A model generated the notes under the pieces. That model was not told the DNA's origin. It worked only from the letters and a program-made list of their open reading frames with translations, and made no database searches. From contig NC_019751.1 of assembly GCF_000317435.1 (NCBI RefSeq), forward strand, positions 4,030,001 through 4,094,000: 64,000 bases of DNA, in the 5' to 3' direction. Origin of the DNA: Calothrix sp. PCC 6303. GTDB taxonomy: Bacteria > Cyanobacteriota > Cyanobacteriia > Cyanobacteriales > Nostocaceae. Shown here in pieces: positions 56,941-64,000 of the stretch. Numbering within the stretch: the stretch's first letter is position 1; each line of letters starts with the position of its first letter. A program made the position numbers and the translations under genes.

Positions 56941-57313
56941 TTAAGTATAATTAAGTGCTACAAGTAAACTTAGTCATAAATATGTGTATAGAAGTACGTA
57001 ATTTTCACCAAGATATAGGTCAAATACCTGTGCTACCAATAGATATATATACTTTAAAACCCAGAATATAAATTTGACGAAGTTAGAGGAAGTGCCGCTG
57101 CTTTACAGCGATTTCTCTCCAACCCTTCGGCTTCACTCAGACTTAAATTTTATTGAATAAATCAATCAACATTATTTATCTGACAAATTTGACAAAAATT
57201 AGGTCGATTTCTGGCTGACTTATTTTTATATTTCAGTACATCTGTCGTCGAAAAACCTAAATTTCAATTTTCAAAGACAAAGAACAAATAGAAAGAAACA
57301 CATTCAGGAGAAA
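56941..57313. other. Intergenic region between dapA and rnj
   Basis: About 370 bases. No coding frame. A CAGGAGAAAATG sequence at 57305-57316 is the rnj ribosome binding site and start. Confidence 0.5.
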
Positions 57314-59152
57314 ATGGCTAAAAACGACACTTTAGGTTCCTTAAAAATTATCCCCTTGGGTGGATTGCACGAAATTGGTAAGAATACATGCATTTTTGAA
57401 TACGATGATGAGATCATCCTTCTAGATGCCGGATTAGCTTTCCCTACAGATGGGATGCATGGTGTAAATATTGTCCTTCCAGATATGACATACGTGCGGG
57501 AGAATAGACATAAAATCAAGGGTATGATTGTCACCCACGGACATGAAGATCATATCGGTGGGATTGCATTTCACCTCAAACAGTTTGAAATTCCTGTAAT
57601 TTATGGACCTCGGTTAGCATTGGCAATGCTAGAAGGTAAACTGGAAGAAGCAGGAGTACGCGATCGCACTGAACTTAGAAGCGTTAAACCTCGTGATACG
57701 GTGAGGATTGGCAAACACTTCTTAGTAGAATATATTCGCAATACCCACTCAATTGCCGATAGTTTTACAGTGGCAATTCATACACCAATAGGAGTAGTAA
57801 TCCACACAGGTGACTTCAAATTCGACCACACACCAGTTGATGGTGAGCATTTTGACTTGCAGCGTTTAGCAGAACATGGTGAGAAGGGCGTACTCTGTTT
57901 ATTGAGTGACTCCACCAACTCCGAAATCCCCGGATTTACCCCCTCCGAACGGTCAGTATACCCTAATTTGGATCGTGCGATCGCTCAAGCCAGCGGACGG
58001 ATATTTATCACCACCTTTGCTTCCAGCGTTCACCGCATCAACATGATTCTGGAACTCGCCAAAAAGCATAACCGTGTCGTCTCCGTAGTTGGACGCTCCA
58101 TGCTCAACTTGATCGCCCATGCTCGTAACCTGGGATACATCAAGTGTGAAGATAGCCTACTTAAACCCCTCAACGCTATTCGTAACCTACCTAATGAGCA
58201 AGTACTAATTTTAACTACTGGTTCTCAGGGTGAAACAATGTCAGCAATGACAAGAATTGCCAAAAAAGAACACCAGCACATTCGCATTCGTGAAGGTGAT
58301 ACCGTAGTTTTCTCCGCCAACCCCATCCCTGGAAACACCATCGCAGTGGTGAACGTCATCGACAAATTGATGATGCAGGGTGCGAAAGTTATATACGGAC
58401 GCGACAAAGGAATGCACGTATCCGGACACGGCTGTCAAGAAGATCAAAAACTGATGTTATCTTTGACACGTCCCAAATTCTTCGTTCCTGTTCACGGTGA
58501 ACACCGAATGCTTGTAAAACACTCAGAAACAGCCCAGAGTGTAGGCGTTCCTAAAGAAAACATGGTACTCATCGATAACGGTGATGTAATTGAATTAACT
58601 CCTAATTCCCTCCGTGTAGCTGGGAAAGTTCCCGCCGGATTAGAATTAGTTGATATATCAGGTTCAGGAATGGTAAGCGCCAAAGTTCTCCAAGAACGCC
58701 AAAAAATGGCAGAAGAAGGACTCGTTACAGTTGCCGCCGCCATCGACTGGAATGGTAAACTCATGGCAAGACCAGAAATCCATCTCCGAGGTGTCGTCAC
58801 CAGCATTGAAAAACCAATGCTACAAAAATGGATTCAACAGCGAATTGAAGAAATCCTCACTGCCAGATGGTCAGAATTCGTCCAAACCTTTGATGGTAAA
58901 ATCGAAGTAGATTGGGCAGCAGTCCAAGGATTAATCGAAAGAGACTTAGCGCGATCGCTTCGTAAAGAGTTACATTGTCAGCCAACTGTGACATTGTTAA
59001 TGCAAACTCCAGAAGAAGCAACAATGAAAGCAGAAACCACAGCTACAACTGCAACTCCAACCGCAACTAACACTGCTTCCATACCCGCACCCGTAATTGC
59101 CAATGATGGAAGAAGAAGAAGAACTAGAACTACCGCACAGGTAGCTTCGTAG
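57314..59152 (+). CDS. rnj: Ribonuclease J
   Basis: 612 residues. Metal-binding IVTHGHEDHIGGIAFHLKQF; VIHTGDFKFDHTPVDGEHFD; beta-CASP region with FASSVHRINMILELAKKHNR and TTGSQGETMSAMTRIAKKEH; late motif FVPVHGEHRMLVKH. The C-terminal domain ends in a low-complexity Thr/Ala stretch and a basic RRRRTRTTAQVAS tail. A 5'-3' exo- and endoribonuclease of mRNA decay and rRNA maturation. Downstream of dapA in the usual cyanobacterial order. Confidence 0.96.
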   Translation: MAKNDTLGSLKIIPLGGLHEIGKNTCIFEYDDEIILLDAGLAFPTDGMHGVNIVLPDMTYVRENRHKIKGMIVTHGHEDHIGGIAFHLKQFEIPVIYGPRLALAMLEGKLEEAGVRDRTELRSVKPRDTVRIGKHFLVEYIRNTHSIADSFTVAIHTPIGVVIHTGDFKFDHTPVDGEHFDLQRLAEHGEKGVLCLLSDSTNSEIPGFTPSERSVYPNLDRAIAQASGRIFITTFASSVHRINMILELAKKHNRVVSVVGRSMLNLIAHARNLGYIKCEDSLLKPLNAIRNLPNEQVLILTTGSQGETMSAMTRIAKKEHQHIRIREGDTVVFSANPIPGNTIAVVNVIDKLMMQGAKVIYGRDKGMHVSGHGCQEDQKLMLSLTRPKFFVPVHGEHRMLVKHSETAQSVGVPKENMVLIDNGDVIELTPNSLRVAGKVPAGLELVDISGSGMVSAKVLQERQKMAEEGLVTVAAAIDWNGKLMARPEIHLRGVVTSIEKPMLQKWIQQRIEEILTARWSEFVQTFDGKIEVDWAAVQGLIERDLARSLRKELHCQPTVTLLMQTPEEATMKAETTATTATPTATNTASIPAPVIANDGRRRRTRTTAQVAS

Positions 59153-59693
59153 AAATTTTTCTCTTCAATTAAACCTTGTCCTCACGAAAATTGGAGTTTT
59201 GTTATTGCGACGTAACGTAGGCGCACAGAGGCTTCTTGCAGAGTAGCATAAGTCCGTAGGGCTAGCTATACTAGCAACAATCTTGACTTAAAACTACGAT
59301 TCTGAAGCTAGACAAGCTTTAACTTAGGAATGAGGATTTATTAATATACAATTTTTTGTAGATTGGGCTGAGGGAAGTCGAAACCCAACATTAATCTACA
59401 GAATCAATATTTGTATTTTATTTAACTCAGATTCCTTATTTCCTCGGCTTTTAACCAGAAGTCGAGGATTTTGTTTTTATAGTTATTCAGCAAGCCCTAC
59501 ATAACATTTAAAATAGCTGAAAAGCTAACTAGTACAGCAGGGCGGAAATAAACATAACGTTTTCAATGCCTGTAAACAATAAAATCTTCGTAACTTAAAT
59601 GGTCTATTAACTTATGCCAAGCTGCACTAGAGGATTAAAAATTTCTTTGATTTTGACTATTTCATTGAATTTACATCAAAAATAGATGCACTG
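59153..59693. repeat. Repeat-rich intergenic region
   Basis: 540 bases holding several elements: a TTGCGACGTAACGTAGG and AGCATAAGTCCGTAGGGCTAG remnant (like 34279-34447); a family A element at 59324-59438; the hairpin CCTCGGCTTTT/AGAAGTCGAGG at about 59446-59473 followed by ATTTTGTTTTT; AGTTATTCAGCAAGCCCTA at 59481-59499; and a family C copy at 59528-59631. Confidence 0.65.
59324..59438. repeat. MITE-like element (family A, copy 4)
   Basis: TTAGGAATGAGG to CAGATTCCTTA with inner TTGTAGATTGGG and CCCAACATTAATCTACA arms. Shares ends and subterminal TTTGTATTTTATTTAA with the other family A copies. Confidence 0.65.
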
Positions 59694-59705
59694 ATGGAGA
59701 AAACT

Positions 59706-59990
59706 ATGGAAAGGGAATTTCAGCGTTTGCATCATAATGAGGTTGTGTCTGTAAATTCAGAAACATTTGAGAATTTAGAAGTATCAAATACTTTTAAAGT
59801 GATTCAACTATTGGCAGTAATTAAAGAATTAGTTGGATTAGATGCAGTAGAATCATCATTATTTGATCAAGGAATTGATTGTGAAGTGTTGAAATTCCGT
59901 GCTCAAGATTGGAAGAAGGGAAAAGTACGATTAACTCTAGAATTTTGTCCTGATCAGATTGAATCACCCCTCGAAGATTTTATGGATTAG
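59706..59990 (+). CDS. KGK-domain protein
   Basis: 94 residues from ATG 59706 (GGAG six bases upstream; ATG 59694 is an alternative). KVIQLLAVIKELVGLDAVES, then the domain-defining DWKKGKVRLTLEFCPDQIES and the final PLEDFMD match the small cyanobacterial KGK domain family. Function unknown. It is flanked by repeats on both sides. Confidence 0.8.
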   Translation: MEREFQRLHHNEVVSVNSETFENLEVSNTFKVIQLLAVIKELVGLDAVESSLFDQGIDCEVLKFRAQDWKKGKVRLTLEFCPDQIESPLEDFMD

Positions 59991-60523
59991 GAAATGAGTG
60001 GACTGATTAATTTAAATCTATTGTGAGAGTATTCATAGAGGAAAAATCAGAAAAATCAGACCCAATAATTTTACCCAAAATATACGTTTTATCCTAACCC
60101 ACATACCTTCTTTTTTGTCAACATATATTAGTGGACTGGCTCTCTAGGCTCTTGACTTTGTGCTTTTTCATAGGCTAAAAGTTCACGCAATATCTGTGAC
60201 ATAACTTGTTCCTTGTCTCTGGCAAGGAATACAGATGAAAAGTGGGGTAATCGAACCCATATTGCACAACGCTTGTCGGCAGCTATTGTAGGGGTCATTT
60301 CCCCCTGTATCTTGTTGAAAGGGCTAGTCCTAGGCTGTTGACTTTGTTGAAATTTTACCGTTTTTTAGTACTTTTGTATGTGCCGTTCTATTCTTCGCTA
60401 AAAGCCTACTTTAAAGAGGTTTTTAGGCATCATAACTACTCACGTATTGTGCATGAACAAAATCCCGAAAAAGGCACAGAGTCAACAGCCTAGGCTAGTC
60501 CATAACATCGTTTGGGAAACAAA
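59991..60523. repeat. Intergenic region with a large inverted repeat downstream of the FGE gene
   Basis: About 530 bases. CTAGTCCTAGGCTGTTGACTT at about 60326 pairs with GAGTCAACAGCCTAGGCTAG at about 60481-60500, an inverted repeat of about 20 bases with a 150-base centre. Another block at about 60178-60235 (TTCACGCAATATCTGTGACA) recurs inverted at about 61587-61640. No reverse transcriptase or template-repeat sequence is seen. Confidence 0.6.
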
Positions 60524-61333
60524 CTATGGAACACCGCACACAAGCCGAAAACCAACCATATCAAAATTGTAGATGGGGTAGTAGTAACTGCGAAAAGCGG
60601 AGCGGCAATTAACAGCATAGTTGTCCCAAGAACCACCTCGCAGCACCTGGGATTGATGATGATTATTATCAATCCATGCACTACCATCGCTCGGTGCATT
60701 ATTATAATTACTATGCCAGGTATCTTGACACCATTCCCACACATTCCCATACATATCGTACAAACCAAAGGCATTGGGTGGTAGTTTTCCAACTTCTGTA
60801 GTTTCTCTTCTGCAAACCCCTGTTGAAACAGAAGCGTAACTAGAATTTCCGTCGTAATTAACTAAATCAGTGGTTATCGTCTCACCAAAATAAAATGGTG
60901 TAGCTGTGCCAGCACGACAAGCATATTCCCATTCCGCTTCACTTGGTAATCTATAGGTTTTGCCTGTCCTCTGGCTTAATTTCTCACAAAACTTCACCGC
61001 ATCATCCCAAGATACTTTTTCTACAGGTCGATTTTTACCTTTGAATCTAGCAGGATTTGTCTCCATAATGATTTGATACTGTGATTGGGTGACAAGATAT
61101 TTCCCCATTAAGAAAGCAGGAACAGTAACCTGATGCTGTGGACTTTCATTGTCATATCTTCCTGCTTCTGTTTTTGGAGAACCCATCATGAATGTTCCCC
61201 TTGGAATCTGTACCATCTCCAAGGTGACACCGTTTCCCAAATCTTCAACTAAATATTTTGCTTCTTTCTGTTCTTGCTGTGTCACTTTTCCTGTTTTATC
61301 AACGGTGACAGTTGAAAATTGAAATATTTGCAT
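60524..61333 (-). CDS. Formylglycine-generating-enzyme (FGE/SUMF1) domain protein without a kinase domain
   Basis: 269 residues: QIPRGTFMMGSPKTEAG, then QHQVTVPAFLMGKYLVTQSQ, VSWDDAVKFCEKLSQRTGKT, RLPSEAEWEYACRAGTATPF and DMYGNVWEWCQDTWHSNYNN, then VLRGGSWDNYAVNCRSAFRS. This is the FGE-sulfatase/EgtB/C-lectin-like fold. It closely resembles the C-terminal half of the neighbouring kinase-FGE protein, so it is a paralogue without the kinase. The variable-looking tail carries GAC AAC TAT, TAC TAC TAC, ATC TAC codons, and the C terminus (VCGVP) lacks the GRTLP ending of its neighbour. Enzymatic activity is not implied; many members are binding proteins. Confidence 0.85.
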   Translation of the reverse strand: MQIFQFSTVTVDKTGKVTQQEQKEAKYLVEDLGNGVTLEMVQIPRGTFMMGSPKTEAGRYDNESPQHQVTVPAFLMGKYLVTQSQYQIIMETNPARFKGKNRPVEKVSWDDAVKFCEKLSQRTGKTYRLPSEAEWEYACRAGTATPFYFGETITTDLVNYDGNSSYASVSTGVCRRETTEVGKLPPNAFGLYDMYGNVWEWCQDTWHSNYNNAPSDGSAWIDNNHHQSQVLRGGSWDNYAVNCRSAFRSYYYPIYNFDMVGFRLVCGVP

Positions 61334-61426
61334 GGTTAAAGATGGTTGAATAATTGTTGAGGTTCATAAGCGAATAGCTCTAAAATAAGCCTAAAATTTT
61401 ATCTAGCCCTGCTCCCAGAGGCTCCT

Positions 61427-61665
61427 TAAGCCTAGGCTGTAAACTTTGATATGATTTTCACGCTTTTTGTTCATACAGTTTTTGTGTCATCGACTGGTTC
61501 CTAGGCTCTGCCTGTGAACCCTGACTTTGAGGCTCCACCTCTTATTCTGACTGGAGGCGGAGCCTCTCGATATGCATTCCCTGCCAGAGGCAAGGAACGA
61601 GTTAGAGCGAAGATATTGCGTGAAAATTTAACTCCAAAAAACTACAGAGTCAACATCCTAGTCAC
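61427..61665. repeat. Repeat unit downstream of the kinase-FGE gene, related to 60130-60510
   Basis: Starts CCTAGGCTGTAAACTTTGAT and ends CAGAGTCAACATCCTAGTCA. The block CCAGAGGCAAGGAACGAGTT, then GCGAAGATATTGCGTGAA, is the inverse of 60178-60235. The gene pair and its downstream DNA were therefore probably duplicated, or both carry copies of one element. Confidence 0.55.
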
Positions 61666-61684
61666 ACACCTATAAAAAATTTTA

Positions 61685-61698
61685 CCGCCTGACGGCGG
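61685..61698 (-). terminator. GC-rich hairpin with 4-base loop downstream of the kinase-FGE gene
   Basis: CCGCC-GTCA-GGCGG on the coding strand, about 55 bases after the stop codon, followed by TAAAATTTTTT. It reads as a rho-independent terminator. A GC stem with a 4-base loop just downstream of the variable region is also what diversity-generating retroelements need for target recognition. Confidence 0.7.
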
Positions 61699-61752
61699 AG
61701 GTAAGGGAAAAATTAAGAAGTGTAAAGGGGAAAAAAGCAAGAGGGTAAAGGG

Positions 61753-63435
61753 CTATGGAAGAGTCCTCCCGACCCCACAAACAACACGAAAACCAATAAA
61801 GTAGTCGACATTGACGCGCGAAATGTCGTTGAAACGGAACGCAGAACGGCAGTACCCAGGAAGGTAGTTCCAGGAACCACCGCGCAGTATCTTGTATTGA
61901 TTATCATTATCAATCCACGCATTACTATCACTCGGTGCTTCATTATAATTGCCATGCCAGGAATCTTGGCAACATTCCCACACATTCCCATGCATATCGT
62001 ACAAACCAAAAGCATTAGGTGAAAATTTACCTACTTCTGTCGTTTCTCCTCTATAAACCCCTTTCGGTGCAGAAGCGTAAGTGTACTTTCTTCCATCGAA
62101 ATTAGCTAAATCATTAGTAATCGTCTCACCAAAATAGAATGGTGTAGTTGTCCCCGCACGACAAGCATATTCCCATTCTGCTTCACTGGGTAATCTATAG
62201 ATTTTTCCAGTTTTCTGGCTTAATTTCTCACATAATTCCACCGCATCATCCCAAGATACTTGTTCTACAGGTCGATTTACACCTTTGAAATAAGCAGGAT
62301 TTGTCCCCATAATCGCTTGATACTGGGCTTGAGTAACTGGATATTTCCCCATCAAGAAACTTGGAACAGTAACTTGATGGTGTGGACTTTCATTGTCCCT
62401 TCTTCCTGCTTCTGTTTTTGGAGAACCCATCATGAATGTTCCCCCTGGTATCTCTACCATCTCCAAGGTGACACCATTCCCCAAGTCTTCGACAAAATAC
62501 CTTGCTTGCTTCTGTTCCCGTTTTGTCACCTTCCCTGTTTTATCAACGGTGACGGTTTGAAATTGAAATACTTGCAGGGGTAAAACTGGTAAAATAATTG
62601 TCGGGGCAATGGGTTGATTCAATAATTGCATTGCTTCTAAAGCTTCTGCGGCATTTTGATAACGCTGACTGACTCGACGATTTACCATCCTCGTCAACAC
62701 TTCCGCAAATCTGATACTAATATTTACCCTATCCTGCCAAATTACTTCCCCATCTTCATCGTCATCCAACAAATGGGGTGGTGTTCCCGTCAATGCTTGT
62801 ACTGCTACCATCCCCACAGCATAGATATCGCTGGCTAGTTTGGGTTTACCGTTAAACTGTTCTAATGGCATAAAACCAGGTGTTCCCACTCCCGCTGTCA
62901 AACTGGTTTGCCCGGAGTTTTTGAACATGATTTGTTTGACTGCACCAAAGTCAATTAATATGACTTTGCCATCACCGTGACGACGCATGATATTTTTGGG
63001 ATTAATATCGCGGTGGATAATATTCTGTTGATGGACAATTACCAATACTTCTAAAATTTCTTGCAGTAGTTGCGTGACTGCAACTTCGGGAATTTTTTTC
63101 CCTAGGGTGATGATTTTGGTTAAATCAACCCCGTCGATAAAATCCTGAACTAAATAGAACTCGTTCCCAAGTTGGAAATATTCGGATAAGTTGGGAATTT
63201 GGGGATGTAGTTTACCCAAATTGTACAGAGTGGCTGCTTCTTGCTCGAAGGAATTTTTTAACCACTCTAATTCCTTGTTGTTGCGATTTTGAGTCTTGAG
63301 ACGTTTGACGACGCATTTAGGTTTAGGATTGATGGGTATACCTAAATCTTCAGCGAGGTAGGTTTCGCCAAATCCACCGCTTCCTAGTAGTTTGATGATT
63401 TGGTAGCGGTTGCGGAGAGTTGTTCCTGGCTGCAT
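61753..63435 (-). CDS. Serine/threonine protein kinase fused to an FGE (C-type-lectin-like) domain
   Basis: 560 residues. Kinase domain about 8-270: YQIIKLLGSGGFGETYLAED, Lys44, IIHRDINPKNIM (HRD 141-143), DFG 162-164 (LIDFGAVKQI) and TPGFMPLEQFNGKP. After a linker, the FGE domain spans about 310-555: IPGGTFMMGSPKTEAG, VSWDDAVELCEKLSQKTGK, RLPSEAEWEYACRAGTTTPF, DMHGNVWECCQDSWHGNY and ILRGGSWNYLPGYCRSAF. The last 30 residues have a codon pattern typical of a hypervariable region, and the tail VVCGVGRTLP is the ending I associate with such proteins. FGE/lectin folds joined to kinases occur among retroelement targets in cyanobacteria. Cellular role: probably ligand sensing or signalling; unknown. 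Confidence 0.9.
   Translation of the reverse strand: MQPGTTLRNRYQIIKLLGSGGFGETYLAEDLGIPINPKPKCVVKRLKTQNRNNKELEWLKNSFEQEAATLYNLGKLHPQIPNLSEYFQLGNEFYLVQDFIDGVDLTKIITLGKKIPEVAVTQLLQEILEVLVIVHQQNIIHRDINPKNIMRRHGDGKVILIDFGAVKQIMFKNSGQTSLTAGVGTPGFMPLEQFNGKPKLASDIYAVGMVAVQALTGTPPHLLDDDEDGEVIWQDRVNISIRFAEVLTRMVNRRVSQRYQNAAEALEAMQLLNQPIAPTIILPVLPLQVFQFQTVTVDKTGKVTKREQKQARYFVEDLGNGVTLEMVEIPGGTFMMGSPKTEAGRRDNESPHHQVTVPSFLMGKYPVTQAQYQAIMGTNPAYFKGVNRPVEQVSWDDAVELCEKLSQKTGKIYRLPSEAEWEYACRAGTTTPFYFGETITNDLANFDGRKYTYASAPKGVYRGETTEVGKFSPNAFGLYDMHGNVWECCQDSWHGNYNEAPSDSNAWIDNDNQYKILRGGSWNYLPGYCRSAFRFNDISRVNVDYFIGFRVVCGVGRTLP
61795..61869 (-). other. Candidate DGR variable region (VR) at the 3' end of the kinase-FGE gene
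   Basis: Codons after the invariant Trp read AAC TAC CTT CCT GGG TAC, then TGC CGT TCT GCG, TTC CGT TTC AAC GAC ATT, TCG CGC GTC AAT GTC GAC, then TAC TTT. Of the 16 variable-looking codons, 12 end in C and 15 in C or T, although the rest of the gene favours A/T third bases. That is what adenine-specific mutagenesis of AAC/AAT template codons produces. Around it lie RGGSW and IGFRVVCG, as in known FGE-type variable proteins. Confidence 0.6.
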
Positions 63436-63743
63436 CGCTTTTTACTCAATGTTTGCCTTATTTTTACAAATTTGTTGGTGTTAGGCAATATGGAGGTTTT
63501 TGCTTGAGAGGGTTTTTCACGACTTTCGTTGATTCGAGAAACCCGGTTTATTTCGATTAAGTACAATAATCTTTCGTTTTCGACTGAAGAAACCGGGTTT
63601 ATGGGGTTAGTTCCCACCCATGCATGACTTGGGCAATTGTAATGAGAAAACTAGACTGTGAGATTGCTTCCTTACGTCGCAATGACGTAAGTGCGGTTGT
63701 TGCGTCAGCTTTGTTGATAACTGATAACTGTTTACTGATTATT
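63436..63743. other. Intergenic region before tilS
   Basis: About 310 bases with dispersed words GAAACCCGGTTTATTTC and AAACCGGGTTTATGG, a palindromic ACGTCGCAATGACGT and CAGTTATCAG-type repeats. No gene is seen. Confidence 0.5.
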
Positions 63744-64000
63744 ATGTGGACTCCTCTCCATGCAAAAATTCATCGAATAATTAGTAGTCGCGGATTGTTT
63801 GCTAAAAAATCGCGGTTGTTGATTGCTGTTTCTGGGGGACAGGATTCTTTGGCTTTGGCAAAGCTACTTTTAGATTTACAACCCAAGTGGGGATGGGATT
63901 TAGCTGTTGTTCATTTTGATCATTGTTGGCGTGATGATTCTCAAGAAAATGCCCAACATGTGCAAAAACTCATGGAAAGTTGGCAAATACCGTTTTATTT
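63744..64000 (+). CDS. tilS: tRNA(Ile)-lysidine synthase, N-terminal part (runs off the right edge)
   Basis: Starts at ATG 63744 and is open at base 64000, giving 85 residues so far. The PP-loop signature is LLIAVSGGQDSLALAKLLLD, followed by LAVVHFDHCWRDDSQENAQH, matching the TilS lysidine synthetase family. It converts the C34 of the CAU tRNA(Ile) anticodon to lysidine so that it reads AUA. The C-terminal domains are outside the window. Confidence 0.9.
   Translation, partial: MWTPLHAKIHRIISSRGLFAKKSRLLIAVSGGQDSLALAKLLLDLQPKWGWDLAVVHFDHCWRDDSQENAQHVQKLMESWQIPFY

Noticed and set aside
59991-61750. DGR template repeat or reverse transcriptase beside the FGE genes
   Set aside because: No A-rich copy of the variable region and no reverse-transcriptase frame are present in this window; they would have to be elsewhere.

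Overview
The window is chromosomal DNA from a phycobilisome-containing, probably filamentous and Nostocales-like cyanobacterium. The HIP1 octamer GCGATCGC occurs throughout, and phycobilisome lyases, HemJ, a Psb32-like protein, a KGK-domain protein, a WD40 kinase and large palindromic repeat families are present. The DNA is AT-rich. I recognised no rRNA, tRNA or CRISPR array.

Layout. 0-2.8 kb (minus): a Rieske oxygenase overlapping a CpcE-type lyase gene, then a CpcF-type gene cut by the left edge. 3-12.2 kb: an exopolysaccharide locus with GT4, Wzy-like polymerase, GT2, GT4 and Wzx-like flippase genes, plus two paralogous DSD-motif glycosyltransferases on opposite strands. 12.4-16.3 kb: aspartate kinase, a 40-residue membrane peptide and a beta-CASP-like hydrolase. 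16.3-18.8 kb: a convergent restriction-modification pair. Both enzymes carry an N-terminal helix-turn-helix domain, and a C-box-like operator lies upstream of the nuclease. 19-25 kb: small conserved genes, a NIF3-like protein, an intact IS4-type insertion sequence, an OppC-like permease and an HD-domain protein. 25.3-30.1 kb: an RND efflux pair separated by a pyrimidine-rich tandem repeat. 30.5-34.1 kb: hemJ, YtxH, DUF948, Psb32-like and CobH/CbiC-like genes. 34.1-38.4 kb: a large WD40 kinase and decayed toxin-antitoxin genes, flanked by two inverted copies of one 103-bp element. 38.4-44.4 kb: leucyl aminopeptidase, then a small-molecule-metabolism-like group (DUF3598-like, FAD monooxygenase, methyltransferase). 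44.4-46.4 kb: a gene-poor stretch with three copies of a structured RNA-like repeat and an IS200/IS605-type right end. 46.4-59.2 kb: housekeeping genes (S1, dienelactone hydrolase, GntR regulator, tig-clpP-clpX, asd-dapA-rnj). 59.7-64 kb: a KGK protein, two paralogous FGE-domain genes and the start of tilS.

The most interesting signals are these. (1) The C-terminal end of the kinase-FGE gene has the codon pattern of a diversity-generating retroelement variable region: 12 of 16 variable-looking codons end in C and 15 of 16 end in C or T. No template repeat or reverse transcriptase is present in the window. (2) The restriction enzyme appears to be its own C-protein-type regulator. (3) Three diverged copies of a roughly 110-nt repeat keep the same predicted stems. 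(4) A Rieske oxygenase is translationally overlapped with phycobilin lyase genes. All functional statements are from reading the sequence and family knowledge; no database search was run.
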